Assembly (NCBI RefSeq): GCF_027257975.1
Contig: NZ_JANZKX010000007.1
Coordinates: 62,001 to 126,000, forward strand
DNA from: Pelomonas sp. BJYL3
GTDB taxonomy: Bacteria; Pseudomonadota; Gammaproteobacteria; Burkholderiales; Burkholderiaceae_C
DNA length: 64,000 nt
Direction of reading: 5' to 3'
Made by a program: the position numbers and the translations under genes. Shown here one piece after another: positions 11,808 through 20,667 of this stretch (its first letter is position 1; each line of letters starts with the position of its first letter). The notes beneath the pieces are model-generated. The model had not been told where the DNA came from, searched no databases, and saw only the letters and a program-made list of their open reading frames with translations.

Positions 11808-13076
11808 ATGGCATTGATCGTTCACAAGTACGGCGGCACCTCGATGGGCTCGACCGACCGTATTCGCAACGTGGCCAAGCGCGTCGCCAAGTGGGCGCGT
11901 GCAGGTCATCAGATGGTGGTGGTGCCCTCGGCCATGAGCGGCGAGACCAACCGCCTGCTGGGCCTGGCCAAGGAGCTCTCGCCCGCCAGCAGCAGCCCGG
12001 CGCTGATGCGCGAGCTGGACATGATCGCCGCCACCGGCGAACAGGTCTCGGTGGGCCTGCTGGCCATCGCGCTGCAGGCGGAAGGCCTGGAGTCCGTCAG
12101 CTATACCGGCTGGCAGGTGCCCGTGGCCACGGACTCGTCCTATACCAAGGCCCGCATCGAAAGCATCGATGACAAGCGCGTGCGCGCCGACCTGGCCGCC
12201 GGCAAGGTGGTGGTCATCACAGGCTTCCAGGGCATCGACGAGCACAAGAACATCACCACCCTGGGCCGTGGTGGTTCCGACACCTCGGCCGTGGCCATCG
12301 CCGCCGCGATGAAGGCCGACGAGTGCCTGATCTACACCGACGTCGACGGCGTCTACACCACCGACCCGCGCGTGGTGCCCGAGGCGCGCCGCCTCAAGAG
12401 CATCAGCTTCGAGGAAATGCTCGAGATGGCTTCGCTGGGCTCCAAGGTGCTGCAGATCCGCTCCGTGGAATTCGCGGGCAAGTACCGTGTGCCGCTGCGC
12501 GTGCTGTCCAGCTTCACACCCTGGGACATCGACATCAACGAGGAAGCCAAGTCCGGCACCCTGATCACTTTTGAAGAGGACGAAAACATGGAACAAGCCG
12601 TCGTGTCGGGCATTGCCTTCAACCGCGACGAGGCCAAGGTGACGCTGCTGGGCGTGCCTGACAAGCCTGGCATCGCCTTCCAGATCCTCGGTCCCGTGGC
12701 GGAAGCCAATATCGACATTGACGTCATCATCCAGAACGTCTCGCACGACGGGAAGACCGACTTCAGCTTCACCGTGCACCGCAACGACTACCAGCGCACC
12801 ATGGAGCTGCTGGAGAAGACCGTGGCCCCGGCCACCGGTGCGGCCAAGGTGCTGGGCGATCCGCGCATCTGCAAGGTCTCCATCGTGGGCATCGGCATGC
12901 GTTCCCACGTGGGCGTGGCGTCCAAGATGTTCCGCTCACTGAGCGAGGAAGGCATCAACATCCAGATGATCTCCACCAGCGAGATCAAGACCAGCGTCGT
13001 CATCGACGAGAAGTACATGGAGCTGGCCGTGCGCGCCCTGCACCGTGCCTTTGATCTGGACCAGGACGCCGCCTGA
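11808..13076 (+). CDS. lysC: Aspartate kinase
   Basis: 422 aa. First step of the aspartate family pathway (lysine, threonine, methionine, diaminopimelate). The amino-acid kinase domain starts with KYGGTSMGS and contains GRGGSDTSAVA. Two C-terminal ACT domains (from about residue 265) bind feedback inhibitors. An in-frame ATG at 12588 follows AGAGGA at a suitable spacing, exactly where other bacteria start the separate beta subunit, so an alpha2-beta2 enzyme is possible. No riboswitch is seen in the leader. Confidence 0.97.
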   Translation: MALIVHKYGGTSMGSTDRIRNVAKRVAKWARAGHQMVVVPSAMSGETNRLLGLAKELSPASSSPALMRELDMIAATGEQVSVGLLAIALQAEGLESVSYTGWQVPVATDSSYTKARIESIDDKRVRADLAAGKVVVITGFQGIDEHKNITTLGRGGSDTSAVAIAAAMKADECLIYTDVDGVYTTDPRVVPEARRLKSISFEEMLEMASLGSKVLQIRSVEFAGKYRVPLRVLSSFTPWDIDINEEAKSGTLITFEEDENMEQAVVSGIAFNRDEAKVTLLGVPDKPGIAFQILGPVAEANIDIDVIIQNVSHDGKTDFSFTVHRNDYQRTMELLEKTVAPATGAAKVLGDPRICKVSIVGIGMRSHVGVASKMFRSLSEEGINIQMISTSEIKTSVVIDEKYMELAVRALHRAFDLDQDAA

Positions 13077-13129
13077 AAGCCGCCTGATAAAAAATCAGGA
13101 ATTTGTAGCGGAGCCTGAAAAAGCACTGC

Positions 13130-13135
13130 TATACT
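13130..13135 (+). promoter_or_regulatory. -10 element of the tRNA-Ser gene
   Basis: TATACT is followed by a GC-rich discriminator (GCGAGG) 14 bases before the mature tRNA. Such discriminators are typical of growth-rate-controlled stable-RNA promoters. The -35 match (around GTAGCG, 13105-13110) is poor. Confidence 0.6.
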
Positions 13136-13148
13136 GCGAGGCTCTGCT

Positions 13149-13241
13149 GGAGACGTGACCGAGTGGCCGAAGGTGCTCCCCTGCTAAGGGAGTATGTGGG
13201 CAAAACCTGCATCGAGGGTTCGAATCCCTCCGTCTCCGCCA
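13149..13241 (+). tRNA. serX: tRNA-Ser(GCT)
   Basis: Class II tRNA with the acceptor stem GGAGACG/CGTCTCC, anticodon stem CTCCC/GGGAG around the loop CTGCTAA (anticodon GCT at 13183-13185), a long variable arm, and the T-loop GGTTCGAATCC. The CCA end is encoded (13239-13241). Reads AGC/AGU. The gene symbol is a convention, not certain. A terminator follows 13 bases later. Confidence 0.97.
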
Positions 13242-13253
13242 GACAGTATTGAG

Positions 13254-13288
13254 AAACCCGCCCAAGCGTGCTTGTGGCGGGTTTTTTC
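13254..13288 (+). terminator. Intrinsic terminator after tRNA-Ser
   Basis: AACCCGCC (from 13255) pairs with GGCGGGTT (to 13284), with the right arm running into six T residues. Confidence 0.9.
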
Positions 13289-13467
13289 ATGGGCCGCCGC
13301 TTGTTCTGCATGGGCCTGTCCCGCAGTCATCGGTCATGGGCTCCGCGGCCTGAAGCCCTCGGTATGGCCTGCTTTCGGGCCTTTCATCCATCCGTGATGG
13401 CCCGAGCCGCGGCCGTTCAATTGCACATCAGAATGCACGTGGACCAACACGTGGGGAGCCTGCCGTC

Positions 13468-14262
13468 ATGAATCCGCCTGTGAAGATCCGCAATGCCGAG
13501 GAGATTGCCAAGGCCCGCGAGGCTGCCGGCCTGGTGGCGCAGGTGCTGGCCATGATCGGCGAGCATGTGAAGCCCGGCGTCAGCACCGAGGACCTGGACC
13601 GGATCTGCCATGACTTCATCGTCAATGAGCTCAAGGTGATTCCGGCGAACGTGGGCTACCACGGCTTTCCCAAGACCATCTGCAGCTCGGTCAACGAGGT
13701 GGTCTGCCATGGCATCCCCACGCCGTCCAAGATCCTGAAGAACGGTGACATCGTCAATATCGACGTGGCCATCATCAAGGATGGCTGGTTCGGCGACAGC
13801 AGCCGCATGTTCTTCGCGGGCGAGCCCAAGCTCCATGCGCGCCGGCTCGTGAACACCTGCTACGAGGCCCTGTGCGCCGGCATCCGCCAGGTCAAGCCCG
13901 GCGCCACGCTGGGCGACATCGGCCATGCCATCCAGAGCATCGCCTTCCGCGATGGCTACAGCGTGGTGCGCGAGTACGGCGGCCACGGCATCGGGGACAT
14001 CTACCACGACGCCCCTCACGTCAATCACTTCGGCCGCCCGGGCGAAGGCCTCAAGCTGCAGCCGGGGATGATCTTCACCATCGAGCCCATGATCAATGCC
14101 GGGCGCCGCGAGGTGAAGGAGATGAAGGACGGCTGGACCGTCGTCACCAAAGACCGCTCGCTCTCGGCGCAGTGGGAGCACATGGTGCTGGTCACCGAGA
14201 CCGGCTTCGAGGTGCTGACGACCTGGCCGGACGGCCTGGGCCACTACCCGGCCATCGCCTGA
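13468..14262 (+). CDS. map: Methionine aminopeptidase, type I
   Basis: 264 aa, the standard type Ia length. Removes the initiator methionine from nascent proteins. The five metal ligands are visible: two aspartates in NIDVAIIKDGWFGDSSRMF, histidine in GGHGIG, glutamate in FTIEPM and glutamate in QWEHMVL. GGGAG precedes the ATG by about 10 bases. It converges on the EAL gene; a short stem AAGTTC-GCTT-GAACTT (14273-14288) lies between them. Confidence 0.96.
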   Translation: MNPPVKIRNAEEIAKAREAAGLVAQVLAMIGEHVKPGVSTEDLDRICHDFIVNELKVIPANVGYHGFPKTICSSVNEVVCHGIPTPSKILKNGDIVNIDVAIIKDGWFGDSSRMFFAGEPKLHARRLVNTCYEALCAGIRQVKPGATLGDIGHAIQSIAFRDGYSVVREYGGHGIGDIYHDAPHVNHFGRPGEGLKLQPGMIFTIEPMINAGRREVKEMKDGWTVVTKDRSLSAQWEHMVLVTETGFEVLTTWPDGLGHYPAIA

Positions 14263-14320
14263 GCCATGCTCAAGTTCGCTTGAACTTCGCCTGAGCGCGA
14301 CCGCGCTGCCGGGGCAGGCC

Positions 14321-15622
14321 TCAGTGAGGCCGGCGCCCCACCAGGCTCTGCGCCTGCTCCAGCGGCATCGGCCGGCCCAGGTGGTAGCCCTGCGCGCGGC
14401 CAATGCCCAGGCGGCGAATGGTCTCCAGCTCCGCCGTCGTCTCGACGCCCTCGGCCACGATGTGGCAGCCCGTTTCCGAGGCAAAGCCATGCATGGCCGC
14501 CGCCAGCGCGCGGCGCGAGCGATCGGAATCGATGCAGTGGGTGATGCTGTAGTCCATCTTCACGATGTTCGGATGCAGGTTCAGGATGTGCCTGAAGCTC
14601 GCATAGCCCGCGCCTGCATCGTCGATCGCCACCCGCAGGCCTTGCGACTGCAGGGGCAGCATGACGGCGGCGATGTCCTCGTAGCGTTCGACCACCTGGT
14701 GTTCAGTGACCTCCACGACGATGCGCTCGAGCGGGTATCCCTGCAGCACCGAGGCGAAGTGCCCGTTGACGATGGTCTCGGGTGAGGTGTTCACCGTCAC
14801 GTAGATGTCGGGCGGCAGCTGTGTCAGTGCCTCCAGGGCCAGGCGGATGGCCTTGGTCTCCATCTCGACGGCCCGGCCCACATGCGCCGCCTCGGCAAAC
14901 CAGACATCGGGCGAGCGCAGCGGCTGCAGCGAAAAACGCGCCAGCGACTCGAAGCCGCCGACCCGCGCGTTGCGCACATCGACGATGGGCTGGTAGACCA
15001 TCTTCAGGCCATCGGCATTGCAGACGGCTTCGATCCTGTCCTCCACGAGGCGGCGGGCCTCCTGGGCGGCCAGGGCGTCCTGGATCTCCTCGGCTGCCAT
15101 CTGCGCGAAGACCCGCATCATGTCCAGGTCCCTGCGCGTGAGGGTGTGGTCGGCCGAGCGGCTGAAGCAGCAGAAGGTGCCGTAGAGCTGGCCGTCCGCC
15201 AGCCGGATGGGAACGCTCAGGTGCGCGCCCACGGGCAGGGCCCGCGTCGCAGGCAGGCTCAGCGCCTCGGTGTTGAGACAGGCATCGGTGATCAGCTCCG
15301 GCAGGCGGCCGTCCACGACGCGCTGGCAATAGCTTTCTTCCAGCGGGTCGGAAGCGCCGACCTTGACCGGCCCCTCTGCCGCCTCGGCGTCCACATGCCT
15401 GAAGACACGGCGCCCGTCGATGAACTCCGAGATGAAGGCGACCTCCATGCCCAGGTGCCGACGGATGGCCTGGAGGCCGCGCTCGAGCGGGGGCCGGGTG
15501 CTGTACCTAGAGGGCGACCCCGATGAAGACGCCGAAAACGCCGAAGGCGCCGAAGGCGACACCGGTGACGTCGAAGATCGCTGCACAAGGGCCAGAGCGG
15601 CCGAGGTGAGTACATCTTTCAC
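14321..15622 (-). CDS. GAF-EAL domain protein (probable cyclic-di-GMP phosphodiesterase)
   Basis: 433 aa. The Ser/Ala-rich first 45 residues look unstructured, residues about 50-180 form a GAF sensor (GMEVAFISEF, HLSVPIRLADG, FCCFS) and about 190-430 an EAL domain. The signature is ESL rather than EAL (GGFESLARF), and loop 6 reads DDAGAG rather than DDFGTG, but the catalytic acids (E in the signature, E in VEVTEH, D-D pair, K in VKMD, E in EGVET) are all there. It therefore probably still hydrolyses c-di-GMP, under control of a ligand or light signal bound by GAF. Soluble; no membrane segment. Confidence 0.88.
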   Translation of the reverse strand: MKDVLTSAALALVQRSSTSPVSPSAPSAFSASSSGSPSRYSTRPPLERGLQAIRRHLGMEVAFISEFIDGRRVFRHVDAEAAEGPVKVGASDPLEESYCQRVVDGRLPELITDACLNTEALSLPATRALPVGAHLSVPIRLADGQLYGTFCCFSRSADHTLTRRDLDMMRVFAQMAAEEIQDALAAQEARRLVEDRIEAVCNADGLKMVYQPIVDVRNARVGGFESLARFSLQPLRSPDVWFAEAAHVGRAVEMETKAIRLALEALTQLPPDIYVTVNTSPETIVNGHFASVLQGYPLERIVVEVTEHQVVERYEDIAAVMLPLQSQGLRVAIDDAGAGYASFRHILNLHPNIVKMDYSITHCIDSDRSRRALAAAMHGFASETGCHIVAEGVETTAELETIRRLGIGRAQGYHLGRPMPLEQAQSLVGRRPH

Positions 15623-15915
15623 TGCAACCTCCGAGAACTGCAGTTGCTCCGGCGCTCCGGAGACTTACGGGTGCCCGCTTCGCGGTGCTGTGGATGATGC
15701 TCTCACAAGACGTCTGCCTTGACCAGCATCGCCCCGCAGGCCGCTCAGGTGCGGAGCCAGGCGCCTGGTCGTCGGCCTTGCCGGGCCCTCTGGCGGCTGA
15801 GGTGCCCGTGCTAGTGCCCACAGGGAGCGGCAAGCGGATCGGAGGGCAGGATGCCGGCATGACCTGCCGGGATGACCTGCCGGAGAACCCGCGATGGGCT
15901 GTCTTGCGCAGGCGC
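15623..15915. other. Non-coding spacer between EAL gene and MocR regulator
   Basis: I see no gene here. A short stem CTCCGG-CG-CTCCGGAG near 15647-15662 is the only structure noticed; open frames over the region are shadows of the flanking genes. Confidence 0.5.
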
Positions 15916-17421
15916 TCAGCCGAGGACGGGGCGCCAGGCCTGGGCCAGCGTCTGCACAGCGCGCCGGGTGGCCGCCGGTGGGAGCGCGGCAAAGCCCAGG
16001 ACCAGGCCCGCGCGTGCCGAGGCCTCGGGCAGGCCGCCCACGTGCCGCATCGCGCCGACCTCCAGCTGCGCCGCGGTGGCGGCCTCGGTCAGGCGGCGTT
16101 CCAGCCCGGCTTCCGGCAGGGGCAGGTAGGCATGCAGGCCGGCTTCGGGCGCGGGCAAGGGCAGGCCCAGAGGCTCGATGTGCCGGGCCCAGGCGCCCAG
16201 CAGGGCGTCGCGGCGCTCCCGGGCCGCTCGCCGCATGCGGCGCACATGGCGCAGGAAATGGCCCTGGGCGATGAAGTCGGCCATGACCTGCTGGTCCATG
16301 CAGGCACTGTGGCGGTCCAGCACGGCCCGCAGCCGCGCCAGCGTCGGCAGCCAGCCGGGTGGCGCCACCAGATAGCCCAGGCGCAGTCCCGGGAACATCA
16401 GCTTGGACAGGCTGCCCACGTAGAGCGTGCGGCCGGCGCTGTCCAGGCTGGACAGCGGGGCCAGGGGCAGGCCGACGTGGCGGTACTCGCTGTCGTAGTC
16501 GTCCTCGAGGATCCAGGCCTGCTGCCGGCGCGCCCAGGCCAGCAGGTCCATGCGGCGCTGCAGGCTCATGGCGACCCCGGTGGGAAACTGGTGCGACGGC
16601 GTCACGTAAAGCAGGCGGCAACGCGGCCCCAGGGCCTCCAGCGCGCCGGGCCGCAGGCCTTCGGCGTCCACCGGGACCGGGTGCACCTTGGTGGCGGCCA
16701 GGGCCAGGGCGGCGGCGGCGGAGCGGTAGCCGGGCGACTCCAGGGCGGCCTCGTCCCCCGGCCCCAGCAGGGCCATGGCGGCGAGGGTGATGCCTTGCTG
16801 CGCGCCCGCCGTGATCAGGATCTGCCCGGCATTGCAGGCCAGGCCGCGGGCGCTGCACAGGTAGTCGGCCAGCCACTCGCGCAGCGCGGGCAGGCCGGCT
16901 GGATCGCCATAGGCCAGCTCGCGCGTGTCATGGCGGCGCCAGGCCTGGGACTGCAGGCGGGACCACAGCGCGGCGGGGAACAGGTCCATGGCCGGACTGC
17001 CCCACCGGAAGGCCCGCACCGGGCCGGCCGGCGTGCGCGAAGGCGTGAACGCCTGCAGGCCCAGCCAGCGCGGTGTCTGCGGCAGAGGGGCTGCCGATGG
17101 CGCAGCGGGCCCCGCGCCTGCCGGGCTCATCTGTGCCAGCGGCGGCGTCACATAGCTGCCGTCGCCGACGCGGCTCTTGATCAGCCCTTCGTCCAGCAGG
17201 TGTTCGTAGGCCCGCACCACCGTGTTGCGAGACAGGCCCAGCGCGCCCGCCAGCTCGCGCGTGGTGGGCATGCGCGCGCCGGCGGGAAGGCGGCCCTGCA
17301 GCATGCGCAGGCGCAGCTGTTCCACCAGCTGCCGGGTCAGCGACCCCGAGCCGTCCAGGCGGATGCCGGCGATGTCGAAGGGCAGGGCGGGCCTGCCGGC
17401 CATGCCGTGGCGGTCAGTCAT
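15916..17421 (-). CDS. MocR/PdxR-type transcriptional regulator (GntR HTH + aminotransferase fold)
   Basis: 501 aa from the ATG at 17421. A winged helix of GntR type (about residues 30-95: LGLSRNTVVRAYEHLLDEGL) is followed by a fold-type I aminotransferase-like domain with the PLP-binding lysine in VGSLSKLMFPGLRLGY. Such proteins use PLP or an amino compound as the effector. It faces a PaiB-like gene across about 100 bases holding an inverted repeat. The ATG at 17445 would give 509 aa but has no ribosome-binding sequence, while the one at 17421 has GAGA at suitable spacing. Confidence 0.9.
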   Translation of the reverse strand: MTDRHGMAGRPALPFDIAGIRLDGSGSLTRQLVEQLRLRMLQGRLPAGARMPTTRELAGALGLSRNTVVRAYEHLLDEGLIKSRVGDGSYVTPPLAQMSPAGAGPAAPSAAPLPQTPRWLGLQAFTPSRTPAGPVRAFRWGSPAMDLFPAALWSRLQSQAWRRHDTRELAYGDPAGLPALREWLADYLCSARGLACNAGQILITAGAQQGITLAAMALLGPGDEAALESPGYRSAAAALALAATKVHPVPVDAEGLRPGALEALGPRCRLLYVTPSHQFPTGVAMSLQRRMDLLAWARRQQAWILEDDYDSEYRHVGLPLAPLSSLDSAGRTLYVGSLSKLMFPGLRLGYLVAPPGWLPTLARLRAVLDRHSACMDQQVMADFIAQGHFLRHVRRMRRAARERRDALLGAWARHIEPLGLPLPAPEAGLHAYLPLPEAGLERRLTEAATAAQLEVGAMRHVGGLPEASARAGLVLGFAALPPAATRRAVQTLAQAWRPVLG

Positions 17422-17447
17422 GGCATTGGTCTCATTGCATTGCACGG

Positions 17448-17472
17448 AATTGGATCTTTCATCGTACCAATT
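17448..17472. promoter_or_regulatory. Inverted repeat, candidate operator for the MocR regulator
   Basis: AATTGG-N13-CCAATT lies between the divergent mocR-type and paiB-type genes. A divergent target with a shared operator is the usual MocR arrangement; the assignment is inferred. Confidence 0.45.
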
Positions 17473-17520
17473 GAGCTTCTATGCTGAAGCCTCCCTGCCG
17501 CATGAACCGCCCGTCACCGC

Positions 17521-18138
17521 ATGTACACCCCCAAGCATTTCCTGCTCGACGATCCCGCACTGCAGCGCCAGCTGGTCGCGGAGCATCCTCTCGCCCTGCT
17601 GGTCGCCGCCAACGCGCAGGACCCCGCAGCGCCGCCGCTGGCCTTTCACCTGCCCATGGTGTGGGTGGAGGACGGGGGGCAGTCGTGGCTGGAGGGGCAT
17701 CTGGCCCGCGGCAATCCGCATCTGGCCAGCCTGTCTGAGGGGCAGGCGCTGCGTCTGGTCTTCACTGGTCCGGACGCCTATGTGTCACCCGCCCACTACG
17801 ACAGCCCGCTCAACGTTCCGACCTGGAACTACCTGGCCCTGGAGGTCGAGGGCCGCTTGCAGTTCGTGGATGAGCCCATGGCCAAGGACCGCCTGCTCAA
17901 GCGCCTGATCCAGCCGCGCGATCCGGCCTACATCCCGCAGTGGCTGGGCTTGCCGGAGGATTTCCAGCAGCGGCTGCTCTCGGCCATCGTCGGGCTGCGG
18001 GTTGAGCTGACGTCCGTCCGGGCCAAGGCCAAGCTGAGCCAGAACCGGGCGGCCGGCGAGCGGGAGCGCCTGATCGAGCATTTCGACGCCGGCGCCTCGC
18101 CCGCCATGGCTCGCTGGATGCGCCAGCTGGGCCTCTGA
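17521..18138 (+). CDS. FMN-binding negative transcriptional regulator family protein (PaiB-like)
   Basis: 205 aa. Matches PaiB/FMN-binding split-barrel proteins in length and in its landmarks: start MYTPKHFLLDD, the segment PMVWVEDGG, GHLARGNPHL, the VFTGPDAYVSPAHY core, and NVPTWNY. Despite the family name many members are probably flavin enzymes rather than repressors. It is divergent from a MocR regulator, which probably controls it, and is followed 40 bases later by an acetyltransferase, which parallels the PaiA(acetyltransferase)-PaiB pair of Bacillus. Confidence 0.85.
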   Translation: MYTPKHFLLDDPALQRQLVAEHPLALLVAANAQDPAAPPLAFHLPMVWVEDGGQSWLEGHLARGNPHLASLSEGQALRLVFTGPDAYVSPAHYDSPLNVPTWNYLALEVEGRLQFVDEPMAKDRLLKRLIQPRDPAYIPQWLGLPEDFQQRLLSAIVGLRVELTSVRAKAKLSQNRAAGERERLIEHFDAGASPAMARWMRQLGL

Positions 18139-18177
18139 TCCGCACCGATTCAACCCTGACCCTCCCTGATTCCCGCC

Positions 18178-18774
18178 ATGACAAGACCTGACCCTCTGGA
18201 CGTTCGCCCCGTCACCCTCACCGGCCGCCTGGTGCAGCTGGAGCCCCTGAGCCTCGACCATGTGGACGGCCTGTGCGAACAGGGCCTGGACCCGGCGCTG
18301 TGGCGCTGGATCCCCACCGGCGTCAGCACGCCGGCCGAGATGCAGGCCTATGTGGAGGCGGCGCTGGCGGACCAGGCGCGGGGTCAGGCCTTGCCTTTCG
18401 TGATCCGCGAGCTCAGCAGTGGCCGCATCGTGGGCAACACCCGCTTCGGCAACATCTCGGCCGCGGACCGGCGTCTGGAGATCGGCTGGACCTGGGTGGC
18501 CGCCAGCCATCAGCGCACGGGCGTCAACACCGAGGCCAAGACCTTGCTCCTCACCCATGCCTTCGAGACCCTCGGCGCGCATCGCGTGGAGCTCAAGACC
18601 GATGCGCTCAACGAGAAGTCCCGCAACGCCATCGCCCGCATCGGCGCGGTGCAGGAGGGCATCTTCCGCCGACACATGGTCTGTGCCTCGGGGCGGGTGC
18701 GCGACACCGTCTACTTCTCCATCATCGACAGCGAATGGCCCGCCGTGAAGGCCAGGCTCGCCGCCATGGCCTGA
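18178..18774 (+). CDS. GNAT acetyltransferase, RimJ/RimL type
   Basis: 198 aa GNAT protein. Fold landmarks: an N-terminal strand (VRPV-like TLTGRLVQLEPL), the core strand IGWTWVAASHQRTGVNTEAK carrying the acetyl-CoA loop, and VELKTDALNEKSRNAIARIGA near the end. Substrate unknown (protein N-terminus, amino acid or antibiotic). It is probably co-transcribed with the PaiB-like gene. Its first codons contain the dispersed repeat CAAGACCTGACCC. Confidence 0.85.
   Translation: MTRPDPLDVRPVTLTGRLVQLEPLSLDHVDGLCEQGLDPALWRWIPTGVSTPAEMQAYVEAALADQARGQALPFVIRELSSGRIVGNTRFGNISAADRRLEIGWTWVAASHQRTGVNTEAKTLLLTHAFETLGAHRVELKTDALNEKSRNAIARIGAVQEGIFRRHMVCASGRVRDTVYFSIIDSEWPAVKARLAAMA
18182..18194 (-). repeat. 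Dispersed 13-base repeat, copy 1
   Basis: CAAGACCTGACCC, the complement of the GGGTCAGGTCTTG motif found six further times in the window. Here it forms codons 2-6 of the acetyltransferase gene. Confidence 0.7.
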
Positions 18775-18822
18775 AGGCTCCAGCCAGGGCGAGATACCCC
18801 CGGCGGAGCGGCCAAGAAGCAG

Positions 18823-18844
18823 AAAGCCCGCATCAGCGGGCTTT
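18823..18844. terminator. Bidirectional terminator between GNAT and ETF-QO genes
   Basis: AAAGCCCGC-ATCA-GCGGGCTTT, with T-rich flanks on the plus side, lies between two convergent genes. Confidence 0.85.
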
Positions 18845-18865
18845 CCTCTTGCGGACGGAACAGGC

Positions 18866-20551
18866 TTACATGCCCGCGTAGTTCGGCCCGCCGCCGCCTT
18901 CCGGCGTGATCCAGACGATGTTCTGCGTCGGGTCCTTGATGTCGCAGGTCTTGCAGTGCACGCAGTTCTGGGCGTTGATCTGCAGGCGCTCGCTGTTGTC
19001 CTCGTTCTTCACGAACTCGTAGACGCCGGCCGGGCAGTAGCGGCTCTCCGGGCCGGCAAAGCGGGCGAGGTTGACCTGGACCGGCACCGAGTCGTCCTTG
19101 AGCGTCAGGTGCACCGGCTGGTCTTCGGCGTGGTTGGTGTTGGAGATGAACACCGAGGAGAGGCGGTCGAAGGTCAGCTTGCCATCGGGCTTGGGGTAGT
19201 CGATCTTGGCGCTTTCGGCGGCCGGGCGCAGGTAGACGTGGTCCGGCAGCTCGCGGTGGATGGTCCAGGGCGGGCTCTTGAAGCCCAGCTTGGGCAGCAG
19301 CCACTGCTCGATGCCCGTCATCAGGGTGCCGACGGTATTGCCCTTCTTGAACCACTGCTTGAAGTTGCGCGAGCGGTCCAGCTCTTCGTGCAGCCAGCTC
19401 TTCTCGAAGGCGGCGGGGTAGGCGCTCAGCTCGTCGTGCTGGCGGCCCGCGGCGATGGCCTCGAAGGCGGCCTCGGCGGCCATCATGCCGGTCTTGATCG
19501 CGGCGTGGCTGCCCTTGATGCGGGCGGCGTTGAGATAGCCGGCATCGCAGCCGACCAGCGCACCGCCGGGGAAGACCTGCTTGGGCAGGGACAGCAGCCC
19601 GCCGGCCGTGATGGCTCGGGCGCCGTAGCCGATGCGCTTGCCGCCCTCGATGTGCTTGCGGATGCTGGGGTGCGTCTTCCAGCGCTGCATTTCCTCGAAG
19701 GGCGAGAGCCAGGGGTTCTTGTAGTCCAGGCCGACCACATAGCCCAGCGTGACCTTGTTGCCTTCCAGGTGGTAGAGGAAGCCACCGCCGTAGGTCTCGT
19801 GGTCGGCCGGCCAGCCGGCGGTGTGCACCACCAGGCCCGGCTTGGCCTGGCCTTCGGGCACTTCCCACAGCTCCTTGATGCCGATGGCATAGGACTGCGG
19901 ATCCTTGCCGGCGTCCAGCTTGAACTTGGCGATCAGCTGCTTGCCCAGGTGGCCGCGGGCACCCTCGGCAAAGATGGTGTACTTGCCCAGCAGCTCCATG
20001 CCCAGCTGGAAGCCGTCGTGTGGCTCGCCATTGCGGCCCACGCCCACATTGCCGGTGGCCACGCCACGCACGCTGCCATCGTCACCGTAGACGATCTCGG
20101 CGGCGGCGAAGCCGGGGAAGATCTCCACGCCCAGGCCTTCCGCCTGCTCGCCCAGCCACTTGGTGACCGCGCCCAGCGCGACCACGTAGTTGCCGTGGTT
20201 GTGGAAGCACTCGGGGATGAGCCACTGCGGCGTGTCGCGCGCGCCGTCCTTGGACAGGAATAGCACCTCGTCGGCCGACACCGGCTGGTTCAGCGGCGCG
20301 CCCAGTTCCTTCCAGTTCGGGAAGAGCTCGGTGATGGCGCGCGGGTCCATCACGGCCCCCGAGAGGATGTGGGCGCCGGGCTCCGAGCCCTTCTCCAGCA
20401 CGACCACGGAAAGCTCCTGGCCCTTGGCGTTGGCCAGCTGCTTCAGACGGATCGCGGTGGACAGGCCGGCCGGGCCGCCGCCCACCACGACCACGTCGTA
20501 TTCCATGTTCTCGCGCGGGCCGAACTGGGCCAGAAGTTCTTCGCTGGTCAT
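18866..20551 (-). CDS. etfD: Electron transfer flavoprotein-ubiquinone oxidoreductase
   Basis: 561 aa. Membrane-associated enzyme passing electrons from ETF (fed by acyl-CoA dehydrogenases) to ubiquinone. The N-terminal FAD-binding site reads VVVVGGGPAGLSTAIRL, and the C-terminal ferredoxin-like segment NCVHCKTCDIKDP supplies the [4Fe-4S] cysteines. Start at 20551, preceded by AAGGA. A 24-base palindrome about 100 bases upstream, shared with the divergent SDR gene, suggests control by a fatty-acid or branched-chain acyl-CoA responsive regulator. Confidence 0.95.
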   Translation of the reverse strand: MTSEELLAQFGPRENMEYDVVVVGGGPAGLSTAIRLKQLANAKGQELSVVVLEKGSEPGAHILSGAVMDPRAITELFPNWKELGAPLNQPVSADEVLFLSKDGARDTPQWLIPECFHNHGNYVVALGAVTKWLGEQAEGLGVEIFPGFAAAEIVYGDDGSVRGVATGNVGVGRNGEPHDGFQLGMELLGKYTIFAEGARGHLGKQLIAKFKLDAGKDPQSYAIGIKELWEVPEGQAKPGLVVHTAGWPADHETYGGGFLYHLEGNKVTLGYVVGLDYKNPWLSPFEEMQRWKTHPSIRKHIEGGKRIGYGARAITAGGLLSLPKQVFPGGALVGCDAGYLNAARIKGSHAAIKTGMMAAEAAFEAIAAGRQHDELSAYPAAFEKSWLHEELDRSRNFKQWFKKGNTVGTLMTGIEQWLLPKLGFKSPPWTIHRELPDHVYLRPAAESAKIDYPKPDGKLTFDRLSSVFISNTNHAEDQPVHLTLKDDSVPVQVNLARFAGPESRYCPAGVYEFVKNEDNSERLQINAQNCVHCKTCDIKDPTQNIVWITPEGGGGPNYAGM

Positions 20552-20643
20552 CGGGTGTCCTTCAGGATTTGTAATGGGCTTTGCCGCCACCGGGGCTCGC
20601 CCGGTTTCGGCACAATTGCGGCGCATTCTACTGGGGTGCTCTG

Positions 20644-20667
20644 AAAATAGAACGATCGTGCTATTTT
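20644..20667. promoter_or_regulatory. 24-base palindrome, candidate TetR-family operator
   Basis: AAAATAG-A-ACGATCGT-G-CTATTTT: outer arms and inner palindrome are both perfect, with one mismatched pair. It is AT-rich in a GC-rich setting and lies between ETF-QO and an SDR. The ACG/CGT-centred symmetry is typical of TetR-type operators in beta-oxidation regulons; the regulator is not in this window. A second short inverted repeat CTAGAG-N6-CTCTAG follows at 20682-20699. Confidence 0.6.
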
